Counted from the first letter of the stretch, positions 42,830 to 54,309 are shown. The stretch is DNA of 54,413 bases from Zygnema cylindricum (GCA_037447655.1 JBBHKE010000235.1:1-54413), one strand, 5' to 3'. Numbers and translations are program-made. Notes: generated by a model from the letters alone, not told the origin.

Positions 42830-43375
42830 AGCTTGGAAGAAGAGGGCAAAGCTCGACGAGCTATGCTACATTACAGCACTGATCGTAATTGTCGGTACGG
42901 AGAAAATATCTCGATAGTCTACTTTACAGTATCGAAATCATTCTTTAAGAGATGGAAAAAAGCTTGAAATCTACATTACTGTACTAGAATCAAGCTTTAG
43001 ACAGGACAGTGAAAATCACAGATTTGAACTAATTCTTTTAGGAATACGAAAAAGCTACATAGAAGACATTAATCAATGTTTTGAAGATAAGCTAGGCAGT
43101 CTACATTACATTGCTGAATTATAATTCTTTTAGGAATACGAAAAAGCTACATAGAAGACATTAATCAATGTTTTGAAGATAAGCTAGGCAGTCTACATTA
43201 CATTGCTGAATTATATCTTTCACAGATAGAAAAAAGATTAAATCGACAATACAGTATTGAAATCAGTTGTTTGCAGACAGCTAAAAGTTTGAAAATATAC
43301 AGTGCAGTACTGTATTGAAATCAAACTTCTAAGAGAGGAAAAAGTTCGAGAGTCTACATTCGCACTTTTTTAAGT
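42830..43375 (+). repeat. Degenerate tandem repeat upstream of the arm-2 CAMTA first exon
   Basis: Blocks containing GTCTACATTACAGTACTGAAATCA-like sequence alternate with AGAGAGGAAAAAAGCTTGA-like sequence, roughly every 60-90 bp (for example near 42920, 42975, 43100, 43190, 43250, 43310, 43350). It sits where the promoter and 5' UTR of the original CAMTA gene should be. Confidence 0.65.
43031..43214 (+). repeat. Exact 92-bp tandem duplication
   Basis: AATTCTTTTAGGAATACGAA at 43031 begins a block that repeats from 43123 with no difference that I can see up to 43214. Confidence 0.95.
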
Positions 43376-43399
43376 GAAGGTTTTGGAGAGAGGAAAGCC

Positions 43400-43457
43400 A
43401 TGCCTTCAAGCCAGGAAGGATTTGGAGGAACAACTAGGACTCAACATCATGTAGCAG
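43400..43457 (+). CDS. CAMTA upstream exon, present only beside arm 2
   Basis: Nineteen codons from ATG to the donor GCAG|GTGAGAAT. Joining to 43734 (acceptor CCCTATAG) keeps the frame into LASEADMMDIQAQARTQWLK, with the second part at the usual distance from the CG-1 domain. It lies just outside the duplicated segment, which shows that arm 2 sits at the original promoter and arm 1 does not, if the exon is real. Confidence 0.6.
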
Positions 43458-43524
43458 GTGAGAATGGAGGCGTTTGCTCAACCTTTATAGCCAAAAGTTC
43501 TTTAAAAATTGAGTCAACAACTTT

Positions 43525-43732
43525 CTCCCTCTCCCTCTCCCCCTCTCTGTACCTCTCCCTCGGTCTCCCCCCTCTCCCTCTCCCTACTTCTCCGGCTTTC
43601 CCTCTCCCACTTCTTCTCCCTCGCCCTCACCCTCTCTATCTGCCTCTTCTTTTCTGATCCCTCTCCCTCTCCTTCTACTCTCCTTCCCTCTCCTTCTACT
43701 CTTCTTCCCTCTCTCCCCTTTCCTACCCTATA
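43525..43732 (+). repeat. CTCCCT microsatellite in intron 1 of arm 2
   Basis: CTCTCCCTCTCC iterations with CTTCTACTC and CGCCCTCACC variants, ending at the acceptor CCTACCCTATAG. It matches the breakpoint tract of arm 1 in type but not in detail. Confidence 0.9.
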
Positions 43733-46700
43733 GGTTTGGCTTCCGAAGCAGATATGATGGACATTCAAGCCCAGGCAAGAACCCAGTGGCTCAAACCCGC
43801 CGTCATTTTGTCCGTTCTGCAAAACTACCAAGCGTTCCAGTTTCCACTGAATGCGACACCTCCTGATAGGCCAGAGAGTGAGTCTGGCGACAAACCGAAG
43901 TACAGTTATTGTTAAATCTTGTTCTTGTGAAACGAGCTGATAATATTTGTGCACTCTTCCCCGTGCACTCTTTCGGCATGAAGTTTCAGCGAATTTGAAG
44001 CGTAATGTTCTTGAGTTTTCTTTTTTTTCAGCCTGGTATGTCTCCCTTTTTATTTTTTTCCCCCTTCGGAGAAGTTTTCCCCTTCAAGTAGTTTGCAGTT
44101 TTTGACTTCTTTTGTTATGAATTCGGGTTGTACAAAAGACTGCGAAGACTTTGGATTGGGAGGAAAACTGAAGCGTCTGCCTTTTTTGCAGGTGGAAGCC
44201 TTTTTCTGTTTGATAGTACTGTGCAACGTAATTTACGTAAAGATAGCCTTAACTGGCAGTTAAAATCAGATGTAAAGTCAGTGAAGGAGTCACACGAAGA
44301 GCTCAAGGTAAGTTTTTTATCCCAGGGATAATCTTGCATTTGCACACCAGCCTTTTCAGCATTTTCCAGCAGGAGCTAAATAGTTACCCTGATTTTGATG
44401 ATTTTTCTATTACATACTGTCTATGTTCGAATGTGTTTGAGAAGTCTGTTTGTTTGGGCGTCCTCAAAGTCTTGTGGATGCTCTTTCTTAAAGTGGACAT
44501 CTTTGTTTCATATAGAGTTGACGTGAACTTTTGTCCTACTGAGTTCTTGTGTGCAGGTAGGAGGCAGAAAGGTTCTTGAATGCTATTACGCACATGGCGA
44601 TGTGGACGACCGTTTTCAGAGACGCATTTATTGGCAACGCAAAAAGTGAGTTTACCCTTGACCTTGCCAAAATGTGTCAGTATGTGTTTGTTTTGCCTTG
44701 TTTTTATAGCTATTAATAATAATTCGTTAGAGCTTTTCTATTCGCTGAGATGGCTGGTGTTATGTAGTGTTGTCGACAATAGAGGTATCAAAGCTAGATT
44801 TCGAAATAATGTTGGAAGAAAACCTGCTTCACTCCGATTTTTGATGTTTGTGGATATTGTACTTGTGGGTTGGCGGTTTGTGAGTTCATATCGTGTCGCA
44901 GGCATTTGTTTCTTTGCTATTTTTGTCTTTGCTTTGTCATATCTGAAATGTTTTATTGATGAATCTGGAGGTACTCTGTTGTTTGTCATCAATGCAGAAA
45001 GAATCTCAGGCTAGTTCATTACCTCAGGGTTGAAGAGGTGAGGTTATGATTAACTTTTCTCACTTCCTTTTTCCCATTGTAAGGAAGCAGCTCTTACCGC
45101 TGTTAGTATGGACCCCATTATTTTTGAAATAAGTTTGAAAATTGTGTGAACTGGTGCTCAAATCATGTCGTTCAAATTGCCGATGAAATCCACTCTACTA
45201 AACCCGACCAGCTCAATGATATTAGTCAACTTAGGATTTTTCAAGGTCTTACCAATTCACCGGATCTGTGAGTTCTCACAAATATTGGAATTTTAGGGCA
45301 TTGGTAGGATTAAACCGAGCATTACAAACATTACAAACATTTTCAGATTTGTTGTTCCTCAGCGAGCTAATTTTCAGGCTCTCGAAGTCAGTCAAGGGAG
45401 TGGCGAAGATGGAGTGGATGTCGACAACGGAGTTACCAAAGGAATTACTCAAACTATTTATACAAACCCTGGGCCCAATCACTCTCCCACACAACTTTTG
45501 CCCTCATTGTTGCGACAATACGATCCCAGACCTGAAGCAACAACAACACCTCCCAATTGTACTCACCAGGCAAATGCTCAGTTCAGTGGTAAGGATTTCA
45601 GTGGTAAGGAGCAGCTTCTGTTATACTTGTTCTAAAACTATACTATTTTATGCTGCTTATAAAGCTGAAAGTATGATGATAAAGGGCACATCTGTACAGA
45701 TTGGGGGATACTCTTGCGGTTATTCGTTGTATTCGCCTGATTGTAGGTGGTGTCACGATACAACTTTTTGTATGTGGAAGGCGTTTCGACCTTTTGTTGC
45801 CTCCCCATTACCACTGCTTGTAAAGTGTCATTGTATTGGTTGTTTATTTATAAGACTCTGTATACTTACAAAACTTGCTATGATTACAGGATTGGACCAA
45901 TCAGAAACTGGCGGTGCTCAGGCGACCGAGACTTTGCTTGTAAGCAGTGATAGTTTTGATTTGAACCTAATCGAGATACAAACCAAGGGTTATGGGATGG
46001 ATTACCGAGCGAGGACCCTCCATTGGCACTGCCCGAGAATTTAGAAACTCAGCCATTAGGTGAAGGAGTTTTTCCGATTGAAGCCAAGGTAGGAAGACAT
46101 TGGTGTTTTCTCGCCCCATTAAGGCTAGAGAAAGATGTGTTTCATTCTTTTTTATGAGATGCATTACCGTGCAATTTTTGAAATGGGTGTGAAATCGTGT
46201 TCAAATCTTACCTCTGCTTAGAGTGGCGGTCTTCTGCAAGGCTTTAGTGGTTGTTCATTGAATTGCTTTTCTAAGGCTCATGTTTTTTTGATTTTCTTAA
46301 TGTTTATAAGGGTTTTTTCTTGCACCCACAATTTCGACCCGTGGCTGGAAAGCTATGTCGATCGTTAAGAGGTCGCATGGAACCTGGTCCATTGGATAAT
46401 GTGTTGGTAGGTTTCCATTTATCTATCTGTTTTTATTATTTTCATCTTATTTTTTCAATTTTTCACTGCTAGTATGAAGACGTCAAAGGAAAGGCAATAT
46501 GCACCATACAGCAAATTATGGTCGAACCTGAAGTGTATGTGTATCTATATTATCATTTATTATTTTGCGTATATATGTTTAGATCATGAGTAAGAGTTAG
46601 ATGGAAATATCTTTGCAGCGCTATTTGACTTATGGTAAATGTTGTTTTGATGTTTGTAGGAAATGGTCGATTTAAATGATGCGGAATTGCCTGAGGTTAG

Positions 46701-49700
46701 AAATATAAGCCTTGATAGAGACGAGTGGAAAGATAATTTTTTACCGTTCAACGAGTTCAGTCATGTGAAAGTAGAAAACATGCAACTTGATTCTTTGGGA
46801 ACAAATTCTCTTGGGAGACTTTCTCATGAGAGATGCAGTACAGATGGAAAGGGGCAGTCTTTTCGGAAATCGGTCACGTTCACTTGGTCACGTTCACTTG
46901 AGAGATGCAGTACAGGTGGTATAGGAGGTAGTTGGAGAAATTCGTCACCTCTTATTGACTTCAACAAGTTAGATATTTTTAGCAAGTGGGGACATGAGAT
47001 TTACGTCGAACAGAATACACCTGAACCGTCAAACACCAGGAAATCAGCTTTTTTTATGCAGGGTCTTTCATCTCATTTGAAGTCAACGATGTTTCTCCCA
47101 GTATCTGTTCTACACAGGGTGGAACGAAGGTAATAGTTCTTAGACCAGTGATATCTATTCTGCAGTTATTCTTGCTTCGACCTCGCAGATCTGAGCAATG
47201 TGGTCAGAAAAATATGCCGTCAAAGTGAATTAAATTGAGTTCTTGTCAGTATGTTAGTATTCTAGTGAATTACAACCAGTTTATTATTATAAGGTCACTG
47301 AAGAACATGAGGTCAGTGAATTATGCCACCGACAAAGTTATAATTTGCACACATGCAGGTCATAATAATCGGAAGGACGGAGATGCATGAGAATTGCAAG
47401 TGGGGAGTTTTGTTTGACAATGTTGAAGTTTCAGCCGAATTAATATAGCCTGGAGTGCTGAGACGTCACGCCCCTCCACATGTGACCGGAGCCGTTACAA
47501 TTGCTGTGACATTGTCCGACGGCAGTTTTTGCAGTAAACCGTTGCAAATCAAGTATGAGAAACCGACAATCAAACCGAATCACGACGAAGAAAATTTGCA
47601 GATTCGGCTGGTGCATCTCCTTTTAGAGACTCAAAGGGAAGAGAGCAGTAGCAGCGGAGTGAATGACGAGTGGAAATGGGTCACGGAGGTATCGAAAAAG
47701 GACGATAGGCCCGGGTTTGTCCACGAGCAACCTATGCTAATGTTAATTCGACGACAAGTAGCGATTTGGGCCGAAGGACCGAATGCGGAGGTCCTTTTGA
47801 AGCAGGAGGATGATGGTGGACTGGCAGCCATTCATATGGTAGATGCTCTTGGATACGATTGGGCAATTTCTTCTCTCGCGGAAAAAATGGACAATTTGGA
47901 TTTACCGGACAGACTAGGGAGAACACCGCTGCATTGGGCCGCAGCCAACGGGAGGTACGACCATCTCAAAACCCTAAATAACCCTGAAAAACTCGTGTCG
48001 CTGGTACTTTTATTTTATGTTCTCGATTGTAAGTCTGTGAGAAATGCTGTTGCAGCACACATTATCTTGTCCACGTTTTTCTCCCACTTGCAAAGCCCAC
48101 TGTATCCTCGTACACGACTACATGCAGGTTACCATTTAAGGTTATTTATGTTGTGAACAGTAATGAAAAAGTAGTTTGCCGATTTTGAAACCTGCTATAT
48201 TTTTCCGCGTATGGAGAGCCTTTATGTTTTGACAATGTTTCAGTTTTAACAGTAAATCACACCCTGCATCCGATTTCACGATCTTGATTTTTCCGAATTT
48301 TTTGCCGCGGTATTATACAGATTTTTTTATTATACCCGCTACTGATCTTTGAAAAAAGCTCGAGAAAATTATTAACTTATTCTGTCATGTCCTCTGAAAG
48401 CTGACTATGGAAATGGGCGCTCGTTATTTGGTGAATACAGGGAAAAGGTGATCTTCAACCTGTTAAATATGGGAGCTACGCCTGCCCCTCTGGCCCTCTG
48501 GTTAAACTACAGGATTGTCAGGAAGGGGCCACACCGGCCGATTTGGCCAGTTGGTATGGACACAAGGGAATTGCCGCCCAATAAGCCAGAAAAGCGTTAC
48601 AAGGTGTGAGCAATCAAATTTCTTGTTCTGAAATGTCTTCAATGTCATTGAAAGACATAGTCGAGAGGGTTTTTGGCAGCTATCGTTTTCCTGCTTAAAT
48701 TACCACTATTCCATATTAGTTGAGGACATGGTTTTCTATCTCTGCTAAGGTCATTTACGCTTCTCTTTATGCCCAGCTTCCTTCTATTTTTTTTTTCGCT
48801 CTGGATGTGTTTCTGGTAGCACGAACGTGTTTGTCTTTGCTACTTGGCCATGTTGTACTTGTTCAATCAGGGCGCTTTCTCGGGACATCATACTGGCCTC
48901 TACTTCCTGACCTTTTCCATTCCATTTGTTTTACTTTTGTTTCATACTCAGTCTCTTGACACACCATGTGGATTTCCATTCAGTTATGTTTTTCAGTCTA
49001 ATTTTGCCAAACAATCTGCATTATTAGCAACCTCGCTCAATTCTTAGCTTAGTTTTTGCGACAATAACTGTCTTGTTTGAGTCTAATTTTACTGAAAAAT
49101 CTGCTTTTATTAGCAATCTAGATGAATTCCTAGCATAATTGTAATAATACAGTAATAACTGCAGTAGTAACTGCAACAACAAAGACAATAATTACTGCAC
49201 TAACAACATAATAAATGTCTTTATGGGTTTAAATGGGAGACAGGCATCAGTCAAGGGCAGGGCTGAGATCAAGGCCGCTTATGAAAGACATCGAAAATTG
49301 AGATTTGCGATGGGAATTATCGAAAAGGTTATTTTGCGGTGGAGGCGAGGGAGACGCGGGTTGATAGATTTTGACAATTTTGGAAAACTTGGAGGTAAAG
49401 CGGCGTTGGTTGGGGACAAAGTGGTAGTCCATTACCTGCCTCCAGAGAAAATACCTCAGGATCCTCCCATCAAGAAAGGACCACACAGAGACTGGAGAAA
49501 TGTTGGTGGTAAGGGGGTCGGAATTCCAAGAGCGTGTCGGTACTTGAACACTTTACGATCATCGTTGAGTAGGAGAGAGCAGTACGGAAGGTTAAAAGAA
49601 TGGCAACATTGAAGCTAAAAGGTATGCCATCCCCATCCTCCCATCATTTCCCTTTCGCTCTCACTTCCTCTTTTAATTGTCTTGTGGTTTTTGTCTAATG

Positions 49701-49840
49701 AAGATAATGTGGCTAGTCAGAATTGTTTTAGAAACGATATGAACTTTATGAACCAAATCATGATCGTAATAAATATAATGGTATAAACTTTATCAGATGT
49801 TTTAGACTTTCCTGTCGAATTGTGTGCAGGTGATCACTGA

Positions 49841-51329
49841 CGAGGATGTAGATGAAAAACGATATATTAGTGGAGGTTTAACCAAGCAGGCTAGATAAAC
49901 TCAAAAGCTGATATAATCACGAAAATCTTAGCAATTTTACGGAGAGAGTTGTTTGGTAAGTTTTCATCCACTCCCTCACCTTTCACCTTTTACCCCTTTT
50001 TAGAGATGGAGTTATTAGTCTTTTTTTTTCAGAAATGTCTGTTGGGTCCTGCAAACTTAAAATTTTCTATGCACTTTCCATACTTCATATTATATGTATA
50101 GCATGCTATAGCATAATATTTCGATAGGTTCTAAAATAACCTATAATAATGTTAGTTATTCATATAATGTTTACTTTGTAGCATATTAACATACTTTTTG
50201 ACGAATACCACAATCATTTCTGCATGTTTTTCTGTTTTTTAACGCATGGAAACTCTTTGCGGCTAGATCTGAAGGCTCAACTTTGACCTGTCTACTTTTT
50301 AGGCTCATGTCCTATTCAGTTACTTCGAACAACCTACTATGTAGTGTTAACCCTGAGAAGAATTTTTTGTTCCTTCTCCAATTTCTAGCTGAGTTATAAC
50401 TGAATTGAAGGCACGAACATGCAACACTTCTTTTTTTGTTTTAGTATATTTTAGCATATTATAGTAATTACCTGCAGTGAGCTTTTCTCTCTTTCTATCC
50501 CTTTCCGCCTCCTTGTTGTTCTGCTTGTTTTTTTGTTGTTTTTTTTGTTTTTTTTGTTTAATGTGCTGTATAAAAAATGGGTGTTTGAGAAACGGGCGTT
50601 CTACTTATCGATATTTCAAAGAAAAGTTGCAAACACCATTAAAGCAAACTCAATTTTAAATCTTTTGGCTTCATGCAGGGTACTCTATTACTTTTACGCA
50701 CGACTTGGGTTTGATGTTTATCTACGTGAAAATGGGATTACGCCCTCCCTTGCGTTGATTGGATCTATAAAGTGCAAATGGCTTTGAGAAGCCATGGGTT
50801 TTCTTCCTCTCCCCCTTCCTCTCTCCCTTCCTCTCTCCCTTCCCGTCTCCGTCTCGTTGTACAAATCTCTGTAAATAGGACCTCCACCCTGCATATGAAC
50901 CAGGCTATGGGTTACCAGCTTCTGCACGAGAGAGAACGAGGGAGAGGGTTAAGAGTTTACGTAAAGAAAGAGAGAGATCAGAATGTAAGTAAAGAGACGT
51001 ATAAGGATTCTTCATGGAGAGGAGGATGAAGAGCATTGCACTCACTAGTGTGAGAAGCTGTGGGATTGGCTCGGAGCATCGTAGGTTTCATAGGGTTCAT
51101 AAGTTCTTTGTGTCATGACAAAGGTGTTAGCCGCTGGATTTTAAATTTCATAATGTAAATGTTGCGAGTGTTTTTCTTTTTCATCGGACCGTGGAGGGAA
51201 GCTCAATGATGATTGGTGGAAAAACACACAATGGCGGTGGTAGGTTGGTTGTGAAGTTAAGTAAGATTGTAGTAGTGGACGGTTTTACACTCTATTTTTC
51301 CGGTTTTTAGAGTTTATTTATCTCTTTAA
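49841..51329. other. Arm-2 3' flank
   Basis: Corresponds to 21900-23076 in arm 1. The RG-rich reading frame is found on the minus strand at 50718-50927. No other gene. Confidence 0.5.
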
Positions 51330-51392
51330 TTATAATCTGACAGGATAAATTAAAAAGCACGATGGTAAACTATCCGAGTCCGGGGGTACCTA
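51330..51392 (-). mobile_element. LINE 3'-end insertion specific to arm 2
   Basis: CAGGATAAATTAAAAAGCAC, then GATGGTAAACTATC and CGAGTCCGGGGGTACC, is the reverse complement of the last 60 bp of LINE copy 1 (10181-10240). Arm 1 lacks it and reads straight through at about 21775-21785. It is therefore an extremely 5'-truncated LINE insertion younger than the duplication. Confidence 0.75.
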
Positions 51393-51795
51393 AGATCGTG
51401 GTTAGGGGAGATAGGAGGATTTTTATGGGCCATAGATTCGTTAACTCAAAACGTGTATTGTTCGAGCTCTTTCTCTCTCTCTTTCTCCTTCTCTCTCTCT
51501 TTCTAGATCTTTATCTTTCTCTCTGTCTTCTAGAAAGAGAGTAGATTTGTCGTTGTAGTAGATTGGACTGTTGGAGGAGCATGCATTATAAAGGGGCCCA
51601 CACGAATCTATTGTATTATATATTAATGTTTGTACGTCTCTTGTTTTCTCCTTTTAGGAAGAAAAGCTTAAGTTATAACGGTCAATGCACGCAAGTCCTT
51701 TGAGAATTGGAGTGGATCTATTGCTTTTACGAGTGGAATTGGAATGTGTATTTTTTTTTAAATATTTGTGATGAGGGTGTGTTTGTGCCGTCATT

Positions 51796-52380
51796 CTTTC
51801 ACATGGTTGGGCAACAACTCGAGTTGTCCGTTAAATGCAAAGGTTCTCTGGGAAACGCCGAGGTTGGCCGTTAAATGTAGAGGTTGTTGGTTAAATGTGG
51901 AGGTTGATTGTTGAATGCTGAGGTTGTTCTCGATAGCAACTTTTTATGTATTTTTTTTTTTTTCATGCTTTATGTTGTAAGTATCCTATGTCCCCTAAGG
52001 GATCTTCTACAAACACTGCCAATACTCTATATCCTATTATGAGTTCTTTGCTCATATAAGACTTGTTCTAGATTATTAAAGCATTTACGGTTGTATGAGA
52101 TTTCTTCATCAATGAGGTTTCTACAATCTCCAGTGTTTGTCATAGCAAGCTTTTGGTCTTTTTCTCTCTTTGGTTAGTACTTTTTGCTTGTTAAATACCT
52201 GTGTGACTCCCAGGTACTTTAACCGATGAATTGTCAGGAACACGGCCGAGAAAGCGCAAAATTACAAGGTGTTAGCTTCGTTTGTTTGTTACCTAGCCTT
52301 TTTTGTTACTAAAGTCCACAAATGACAACTAGTGTTTTATCTCAATAAATAGTTTGTCTTTTGTAGTTGCCTTGTATGAG
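51796..52380. repeat. Spacer with GTTAAATG tandem repeat
   Basis: At 51825-51930 a degenerate unit of about 21 bp (GTTGGCCGTTAAATGTAGAG type) occurs four to five times. No gene in the remainder. Confidence 0.65.
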
Positions 52381-53047
52381 GGTTTGTCAACTGAGGTCTC
52401 CCTTCAGACCGAAGGTTCCCTCCCTATTGCTGGAGGTTACACAGGCTGAGGAAATCTGCAAGACTGCCATAGAAGACGACGGTAATATGCGAAGAGACAT
52501 AGTAAAGTGAGTGTATTTTTGTCTTTTTTTAGATAAAAAAAAATATAAAACTTGTTGTTAGAGTAACCGACTCATTTCACTATCCTTGGTTTGTAACTTA
52601 TAACTATCTTTAATTTGTGCCTGCAGTGTACCATTATTTTTCTTTTTGAGAGTCTTTCGTGGGCTATAGTAGTAGCTTGGGAACTCATCCCACTTTGGAT
52701 TCGTAGGCCCATTTTGTTTGGCCTCACCATCCGGTTCTATGCCTCGGTATGTTGTATCAGTAAACGTACTGTAACGATCACAAAAATAACCACCATTGTA
52801 CTTTCAAACATAAGTGTGGAGTTTTTCAACAATGCTCCGAGCGGGAAGTTTGAAGCGAGGATTTGAGTCAATTTTCGGTTAAGAAGAAGGAACGACAAGA
52901 AAAATAGGGCGAACAGGTTTTGCTTTTGACCTCAGGCAAGAAAGATGCTTTAGTGAAGTATGTGGAAAGTGGGCAAATAGTGGAGGACGCGTCTGAGAAA
53001 GTAAAGAAAATAGCCGAGAAACAGGAAGAGGCGTTTGAGGTGTGTTA
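52381..53047 (+). pseudogene. Coding-like remnant of an unidentified gene
   Basis: The stretch 52900-53047 reads LLLTSGKKDALVKYVESGQI, then VEDASEKVKKIAEKQEEAFE, before a TAA at 53045. It is a charged helical segment with coding-like codon use, preceded by a TAG. Further upstream, 52637-52745 reads FLFESLSWAIVVAWELIPLW and stops at a possible donor TCG|GTATGT. The segments may be exons of one decayed gene or chance frames; the family is not recognised. No copy exists beside arm 1. Confidence 0.3.
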
Positions 53048-53222
53048 ACTATTGTTCTCCTTCGATATATTGTTCTCCTCAATATATTGTTCTTCTCCAA
53101 CGTATTGTTTTCTTCCGTTTTGTCCTCCTGCAATACATTGTTCTCCTCCCATGTATCATTCTCCTCCCGTCGTTCTTCTCCGATACATTGTTTTCCTCCT
53201 ATGTATGGTTCTTCTCCAAAAT
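53048..53222 (+). repeat. Degenerate TATTGTTCTCCTCC tandem repeat
   Basis: Units of about 16-19 bp, such as ATATATTGTTCTCCTC, ATACATTGTTCTCCTCC and GATACATTGTTTTCCTCC, occur about ten times. Confidence 0.85.
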
Positions 53223-53351
53223 GTGACTAATGGGGTTTGGCGTTACTTGGAATCAATTTTGAGGCAAATGTTGAGTTTCTTTGTAGGTCTTTGAGTTGTT
53301 TTTTTGTCCATGAGAAGTACATACCAACACATCTCCACATCTCCCTTGCTC

Positions 53352-53752
53352 GACACGTGTCAAAAAGTCCTTTTGCCTTTTTCTAATTAACAAACTTTAT
53401 CCATTTACAATTTGCACCCTAACCCTAACCCTAATCCCGAACCTAATCCTCATCCCGAACCTCATCCTAATCCCGAACCTAATCCTAACCTAACCTTCAA
53501 AACTCTTTGAATCCAAGAAACCCTAAAAGTTAACCCTAACTCTTTAAAAGTTTTGTTCTTGGTAAAGGCGCCACGTGTCCCCTTCTCCTCCGATGGCTCT
53601 TTCTCTCCCGATCCTCCCTCCCACAAGCTGCCACGTGTCACCCTCCCACTATCAAGAATCCGTATTTCTCCAACCGAAATCTCTCTTTTCTGATGCGAGT
53701 CGTATGAGGTCATCATTAGGTCAAGTGACGTCAGCGGTGGGAAGAATGATGT
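53352..53752 (+). repeat. Dispersed repeat with telomere-like core, copy 2
   Basis: Direct repeat of 9272-9714. It includes ACCCTAACCCTAACCCTAAT (about 53417) running into CCCGAACCTAAT units, GCGCCACGTGTCCCC, GCTGCCACGTGTCACC and the shared GATGCGAGTCGTATGAGGTC. The array is one or two units shorter than in copy 1. Confidence 0.85.
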
Positions 53753-53880
53753 CATCCTCAGGTCGGATGACGCCAGCATTTCGATCCGTACAACGCGTGA
53801 CGTCACTGGGACGTGGAATGGCGTCAGCATTCGACAGAATGGCTTCGGCATGTGATAGAATGACGTCAGCATTAGGGGGA
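53715..53880 (+). promoter_or_regulatory. Cluster of TGACGTCA-type motifs
   Basis: TGACGTCAGC at 53727, TGATGTCATCC, TGACGCCAGC, GTGACGTCACTGG, GGCGTCAGC and TGACGTCAGC near 53861 fall within about 160 bp. TGACGTCA is the core site of plant bZIP (TGA/as-1, CRE-like) factors. Since the cluster repeats the same short phrase with variation it may equally be a tandem repeat that happens to contain the motif. Confidence 0.5.
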
Positions 53881-53885
53881 GGGAT

Positions 53886-54300
53886 CAGAGGGAGGGTAAA
53901 AGGGGGTGAAGGATTAAATTCTGGAAAAGATGTAATGTTTTTTCGAAAAAGGAATGTTGTCTTTTGGGGAAAAGACAAAAAAAGGAGGGCGTCGAGGACG
54001 ACCATGAGTCTCGTGGGAGCTTCGGAGACCAAAATAATTTTGTCTTTTCTACTGAGCTGTGCAGCCATTGGCCAGGTGACACGTGGCAACTTATGAGAGG
54101 CCTATTAAGTGACTTCTCCTTGATAACTCCCATTAATTTATTTATTTACTTTTTTTTTTTTTCTTTTTCGGTTAAATGTTTATGTATTTCTCTTCAGAGT
54201 TTTTAGATTTTTTTTGTTTCCCTCTTTCTTTTTACATTTTTTTTTTTTGTATTGTTTTGCTTTTTTTTAACTGATGTATTTTTTTCCTAGACAGTTTTCA
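53886..54300. other. Unassigned DNA, T-rich toward the end
   Basis: No gene recognised; CAGGTGACACGTGGCAACTT at 54074 again contains a CACGTG core. Confidence 0.4.
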
Positions 54301-54309
54301 ACGGCATGA

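Larger units (their letters stand above)
43400..49840 (+). pseudogene. CAMTA: CAMTA pseudogene (inverted copy of the gene at 23077-29712)
   Basis: Its exons correspond to those of arm 1: 43734-43877, 44192-44307, 44557-44645, 44998-45037, 45297-45588, 45890-46088, 46326-46406, 46473-46532, 46660-47129, 47359 onward, about 48438-48670, about 49244-49621 and 49830-49840. It also has an upstream exon (Met at 43400, MPSSQEGFGGTTRTQHHVA, donor GTGAGA at 43458) that joins 43734 in phase and is absent from arm 1. Lesions: a 1-base deletion near 45960, acceptor AG changed to AC at 46324-46325, a frameshift near 47060, TAG at 47446-47448 in the TIG domain, an 8-bp duplication near 48490, a deletion of about 500 bp at 48670 that removes the end of the ankyrin exon and its donor, and a 1-base deletion near 49594. 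CG-1 residues are also changed (FRKDGHNW to LRKDSLNW). It cannot make CAMTA, although a CG-1-only fragment is conceivable. Confidence 0.92.
43525..51795 (+). repeat. Inverted duplication, arm 2
   Basis: Reverse-complement partner of 21390-29890. Arm-specific differences include the loss of about 500 bp at 48670, the insertion of about 60 bp at 51330-51390 and many substitutions and small indels. Confidence 0.93.
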
